Shown here: piece by piece, positions 61,052-64,000 of the stretch
Numbering within the stretch: position 1 is the first letter of the stretch
Layout: every line of letters begins with the position of its first letter
Assembly: GCF_023078455.1 (NCBI RefSeq)
Contig: NZ_CP095740.1
Coordinates: 1,476,001-1,540,000 of the forward strand
DNA: 64,000 nt
Source of the DNA: Luteibacter aegosomatis
GTDB taxonomy: Bacteria > Pseudomonadota > Gammaproteobacteria > Xanthomonadales > Rhodanobacteraceae
Direction of reading: 5' to 3'
The notes under the pieces: model-generated
The model's database searches: none
Told to the model about the DNA's origin: nothing
Seen by the model: the letters and a program-made list of their open reading frames with translations, nothing else
Translations under genes and position numbers: made by a program

Positions 61052-61994
61052 GCGAAGCTCCCGGCACGGTGGGCCAGTACGAATGGAAATTGAACCACTG
61101 CAAGGGCGCCTCCAGGCAGCGCTCGGCGAGCCAGTCGGCGTAGCGCGAGGCGGCGGCCGACACGTGCTCGTCCCGCCGGCGACGGTCCCATCCGGCCGCG
61201 TCGTCGAAGCGGCGCAGGTGGATGCGATAGCGGCCGTCGCGCTTGAGGCAGCAGACGAGGTTGGTACGCGCGCGCAACATGGCCGCCATGAGCCATGGAC
61301 CCTGCGGGAAAGGTGCGGGGACGCCGAGGAACGGTACGTACGTGCTGCGTGCCCCGTGTTCGGCCACGCGATCGCCCGCGATGGCCAGCCACTCGCCGCG
61401 ATCGAGGCGTTCGGCCAGGTCGAGCATGGCCGAGGTGTCCAGGTCGCCCACGTGCATCAGGCGCAGGCGCGTGTCGCCGGATTCGCCCAGCAGCCGGTTG
61501 AAATGCGCCGCGCGCGGCAGGTGCATCAGCACGTTCAGCGCCACGCCTTCGCCGATCTCGGCCATGGCGCGGCAGACGTCGAGGTTGCCCAGGTGCGTGC
61601 AGACGAGGATCTGCCCACGACCGCCGCCGAGCAGGGCGTCGCGCACGCCGTCGGGGTCGTCCATGCTCACCGAGTGCAGGCGCAGCGCGCCGCGCCACAC
61701 GTCGAAGCGGTCGAGCAGGCAGTCGCCGAAAGCCATGTATTGCGCGAAGACGGCACCGCGCGGAAACAGGTCGGAACGCCCGCTCCACGCGGCGAGGCGC
61801 CGCTGGTAGTCGGCCACGTGGCCGCGCACGCGGCGTCCGGTAAGGAAGAAGTACGACACGATGAGGTAGATCACCGGCGCCACGGGGCGTCGGCCGAGCA
61901 GGCGCACGAGCCAGGCCGTGAACTTCAGGCCGAGAAAGCTGCCGCGCTCGCGTCGCGCGGCCCAATGCGTGGCGTCCGCCATGGGCTCAGTCAT
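61041..61994 (-). CDS. LPLAT-family acyltransferase (LpxL/HtrB-like, ApeD-like)
   Basis: Acyltransferase of 317 residues related to lipid A late acyltransferases. The HxxxxD motif is ILVCTHLGNLDVCRAM (about 130-145), followed by GEWLAIAGDRVAEHGARSTYVPFLG, a later glycerophosphate-binding-like block, and AAMLRARTNLVCCLK. A hydrophobic segment near residues 30-50 (RPVAPVIYLIVSYFFL) anchors it to the inner membrane. In aryl-polyene clusters this type transfers the polyene acyl chain onto a lipid head group. A second Met at residue 5 could be the real start. It overlaps its neighbours by 8 and 11 bases. Confidence 0.9.
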   Translation of the reverse strand: MTEPMADATHWAARRERGSFLGLKFTAWLVRLLGRRPVAPVIYLIVSYFFLTGRRVRGHVADYQRRLAAWSGRSDLFPRGAVFAQYMAFGDCLLDRFDVWRGALRLHSVSMDDPDGVRDALLGGGRGQILVCTHLGNLDVCRAMAEIGEGVALNVLMHLPRAAHFNRLLGESGDTRLRLMHVGDLDTSAMLDLAERLDRGEWLAIAGDRVAEHGARSTYVPFLGVPAPFPQGPWLMAAMLRARTNLVCCLKRDGRYRIHLRRFDDAAGWDRRRRDEHVSAAASRYADWLAERCLEAPLQWFNFHSYWPTVPGASHAR

Positions 61995-63162
61995 CGCGCG
62001 CTTGCTCCAGTTGGAGATAGGCGGAGGAGTAGGGCGCTTCGGCGTCGCGATAGACGAAGTGCAGGCGGCGACGCACCGTGTCGTGGCGCAAGGCCAGTTC
62101 CACGGTGTCGCCCGGTCGCAGCAGGCGCTGGAATTTCAGCTGGTCGATGGCGCGGCAGGTGCGCGGCGTGCCCAGCCTCGGCGCGGCGAGGTCCAGGGCC
62201 CAGCCGATCTGCATCACGCCGGGAAGCACGGGCGCCTCGGGAAAATGCTCGGCGAAGCAGGCCAGGTCGAGGGGCAGCGCGATGCGCAGTACGTACGTGT
62301 CGCCGTCCTTCCATTCGTCGATCACGCTGGCGTTGGCGGGTAGCGGCGCCTGCAGCGTCGCGTCCACGTTCGCCGCCTCGGGCAGCGCATCGGCGAAACG
62401 CCACACCAACGGCGTGGACAGGGGATCGTCGCCCGCGGCGTGCTGTCCCAGTTCGTTCACCAGGCCCGCGCGGCCATGCCGAAGCAGGGCGATGCGCCCG
62501 GCCGGCGACAGGGCCACGACCATGCCGGGCCCCTGCTTGCCCGCGTAGCCGCCCGCGGCGCCCGCCACCCAGGGATGCGAACCGAGGCGGCGGGCAGCGG
62601 CGTTCATCGGGGCCTGGTTGATGCGGCGGCGCAGCCGCTGGCGGAAGACCCACTCGCCCACGAAGAGCACGCCCATCACGGCGTACGCCAGGATGCCGTT
62701 GTAGAACGTCCACCACGACAGGCTGGCCCAGGCGGCGAGCACGCCCGAGGCGATGCCGTTCGCGGCGAAGAAGATCACCCATACCCACGTCACCTTGCGC
62801 ACGTAGGCCACCGCGACCGGGGGAAGATCGGGTTCGGTCACCCGCGCGATGCGTTCGATGATCGGCGGCCCGTATTTCAGGCTGAGGGCGAACGCGGCGA
62901 AAAGCAGGGCGCAGATGAGGCTGGGATACCAGCGCACCAGGTGCTCCTCGCCGCCCAGCGCCAGCACGGCGCAGTAGGCGAGCGTGATGCCCAGCATCCA
63001 GCCACCGCCGGGCCGGCGCAGCAGCGCGGGCGCGCGCACGAGCCAGAGACCGCCGAGGATCAGGCCGAACACCGGTGCCGACACGTGCTCGGAACCGAAG
63101 TACACGATGAAGGGATACAGCACGCCGGCCAGCACCAGCGCGAGTTCGCTCAGCTTACGCAT
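61987..63162 (-). CDS. membrane protein-hotdog dehydratase fusion (ApeG-ApeI-like)
   Basis: Protein of 391 residues in two parts. Residues 1-185 have five or so hydrophobic segments (LSELALVLAGVLYPFIVYFG to YAVMGVLFVGEWVFRQRL), resembling the COG4648 membrane protein of aryl-polyene clusters. Residues 270-391 are a FabA/FabZ-type hotdog with CFAEHFPEAPVLPGVMQIG (catalytic His; the usual HFPG Gly replaced by Glu) and RAIDQLKFQRLLRPGDTVEL. Between them is a Gly/Ala linker. In E. coli-type clusters ApeG and ApeI are separate proteins, so this is a fusion. It may tie dehydration to the membrane. It overlaps ACP and LPLAT genes by 8 bases each. Confidence 0.85.
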   Translation of the reverse strand: MRKLSELALVLAGVLYPFIVYFGSEHVSAPVFGLILGGLWLVRAPALLRRPGGGWMLGITLAYCAVLALGGEEHLVRWYPSLICALLFAAFALSLKYGPPIIERIARVTEPDLPPVAVAYVRKVTWVWVIFFAANGIASGVLAAWASLSWWTFYNGILAYAVMGVLFVGEWVFRQRLRRRINQAPMNAAARRLGSHPWVAGAAGGYAGKQGPGMVVALSPAGRIALLRHGRAGLVNELGQHAAGDDPLSTPLVWRFADALPEAANVDATLQAPLPANASVIDEWKDGDTYVLRIALPLDLACFAEHFPEAPVLPGVMQIGWALDLAAPRLGTPRTCRAIDQLKFQRLLRPGDTVELALRHDTVRRRLHFVYRDAEAPYSSAYLQLEQARDD

Positions 63163-63433
63163 GATGGCCTTGCGACTCCACGTAGAGGGCGAGACTGCGC
63201 ACCGTCTCGAAATGGCGCCGCGCGTCTTTCGAATCCGAAGCGATCTTCAGGCCGTAGGTGGTCTGCAAGGCCAGCGCGAGTTCCAGCGCGTCCACCGAAT
63301 CCAGCCCGAGCCCTTGCCCGAACAGCGGCTGGTCGGCGGCGATGTCGTCCACGGCCAGGTGTTCCAGCGAGAGCGTATCGATGATGAGTTGCGCGATGTC
63401 GCGTTCGAGCCCGCTTCGATCGGGTGTGTTCAT
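63155..63433 (-). CDS. acyl carrier protein of the polyene operon
   Basis: ACP of 92 residues with the phosphopantetheine Ser in LFGQGLGLDSVDALELALAL (GLDSVD, about residue 45) and a helix-loop-helix pattern before and after it. Aryl-polyene clusters carry one or two dedicated ACPs (ApeE/ApeF). It overlaps the upstream acyltransferase stop (tcat, 63430-63433) and the downstream fusion gene. Confidence 0.95.
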   Translation of the reverse strand: MNTPDRSGLERDIAQLIIDTLSLEHLAVDDIAADQPLFGQGLGLDSVDALELALALQTTYGLKIASDSKDARRHFETVRSLALYVESQGHHA

Positions 63434-64000
63434 CCCTGCATGTCCCCTGCGTAGAGATGGTGGAGGTGTTCGTTGAGGCGGCGCGAGGCGATCGGCGCGG
63501 GCGCGTCGCGATAGGCGGATACGTCGATGTCGTCGCCGACCCGCAGGTGCATGTGCACGCGCCGGTCCGGGATGCGGTACCAGGGTTCGGCCTTGGTGAG
63601 CGTGGTGGGTTCGACGCTGATGAAGACCGGCGTGACCACGCGCGCGCCGCGGACGGCGATGGCCGCCGCGCCGCGATGGAACACGGGAGGCCGGCCCGGC
63701 GTGGTGCGCGTGCCTTCGGGAAAGACGATCAGCGTCTGGCCGTCGCGCAGCACGTCGGCGGCGCGGTCGAGCATGTCGGCGCTACCGTCGTTGCTGATGT
63801 ACTGCGCCACCGTCACCGGTCCGCGCATCCAGGGATTCTTCCACAGGCTGTGCTTGACCACGCAGTTGGCGTCGGGCACGTGGCCGAGCAGGAACACCAC
63901 GTCGATCAGCGAGGGATGGTTGGCGACGATGAGCTGGCCGGGGCGGCCCAGCCGTTCGAGCCCCTCGAAACGGTAGGTGAGCACCCCGGTGCGGTACATG
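63430..64000 (-). CDS. 1-acylglycerol-3-phosphate acyltransferase-like protein, PlsC family (5' end outside window)
   Basis: 189 residues from an in-frame Met at 63999 are visible; the true start is probably beyond the window because family members are about 240-270 residues. Motif I is LIVANHPSLIDVVFLLG (NHxxxxD) and motif III is TLIVFPEGTRTTPG, both required for glycerophosphate acyltransferases; the substrate loop PVFISVEPTTLTK follows. It starts the visible part of the aryl-polyene-type operon and overlaps the ACP gene by 4 bases. It may acylate the lipid that carries the polyene. Confidence 0.92.
   Translation of the reverse strand, partial: MYRTGVLTYRFEGLERLGRPGQLIVANHPSLIDVVFLLGHVPDANCVVKHSLWKNPWMRGPVTVAQYISNDGSADMLDRAADVLRDGQTLIVFPEGTRTTPGRPPVFHRGAAAIAVRGARVVTPVFISVEPTTLTKAEPWYRIPDRRVHMHLRVGDDIDVSAYRDAPAPIASRRLNEHLHHLYAGDMQG

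Overview
The window is a chromosomal segment of a GC-rich gammaproteobacterium. Gene content and gene pairings point to the Xanthomonadales, most likely Rhodanobacteraceae (Luteibacter/Dyella-like): a methionine synthase split into two overlapping genes behind an ArsR-methyltransferase fusion, a very large NAD-dependent glutamate dehydrogenase, liu-type leucine degradation genes, and an aryl-polyene (xanthomonadin-like) pigment operon. The genus is an inference; no rRNA gene is present. Most genes are ordinary housekeeping and catabolic genes on both strands. Intergenic gaps often hold large palindromic repeats.

Layout: (1) 1-3628, the end of a type IV pilus minor-pilin operon (pilY1 cut by the window edge, a pilE-like pilin, a FimT/GspH pseudopilin). 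(2) 3635-3750, tRNA-Val(CAC) with a near-consensus promoter. (3) 3706-10536, an integrated 6.8 kb mobile island bounded by a 49-bp direct repeat of the tRNA 3' half. It is AT-richer than its surroundings (26/60 G+C at 7801-7860 against 40/60 at 25801-25860). It carries a tyrosine integrase, a winged-helix regulator, an SF2-like ATPase with a terminal HTH (replication candidate), a small-terminase-like protein, two lipoproteins, a zinc-ribbon/DUF4145 protein, and two hairpin-rich non-coding stretches, one containing a 19-nt copy of the tRNA D-arm region. No capsid, tail or conjugation genes are seen, so it looks like a phage-satellite-like or minimal integrative element. (4) 10537-17330, the displaced tRNA terminator, a LAB_N membrane protein, the metH operon and an acyl-CoA dehydrogenase. 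(5) 17337-22549, an RND efflux operon (tetR-adaptor-pump). (6) 22818-35444, glutamate dehydrogenase, NAD kinase, 5'-nucleotidase, DMT transporter, glutaryl-CoA dehydrogenase, GNAT, GST and a fused E1 dehydrogenase. (7) 35576-42863, polyphosphate kinase, murB-pyrD-methyltransferase overlapping operon, AmaB-like aldehyde dehydrogenase and a DUF2188-like small protein. (8) 42967-55159, tRNA-Arg(CCT), a flavin disulfide oxidoreductase, an aldehyde dehydrogenase, xseA, methylcrotonyl-CoA carboxylase beta, an Ala-rich lipoprotein, thiolase, a lipoprotein autotransporter subtilase and isovaleryl-CoA dehydrogenase. (9) 55371-64000, a FUSC-family membrane protein and a tightly overlapping aryl-polyene-type operon (acyltransferase, ACP, membrane-hotdog fusion, LPLAT acyltransferase, thioesterase, methyltransferase, ketosynthase, dehydratase, ketoreductase) running off the right edge.

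The most unusual region is the island at 3706-10536, especially its two structured non-coding segments (3940-4054 on the minus strand and 5483-5765 on the plus strand) and its compact gene set. All functional statements are from reading the sequence; no database search was run.
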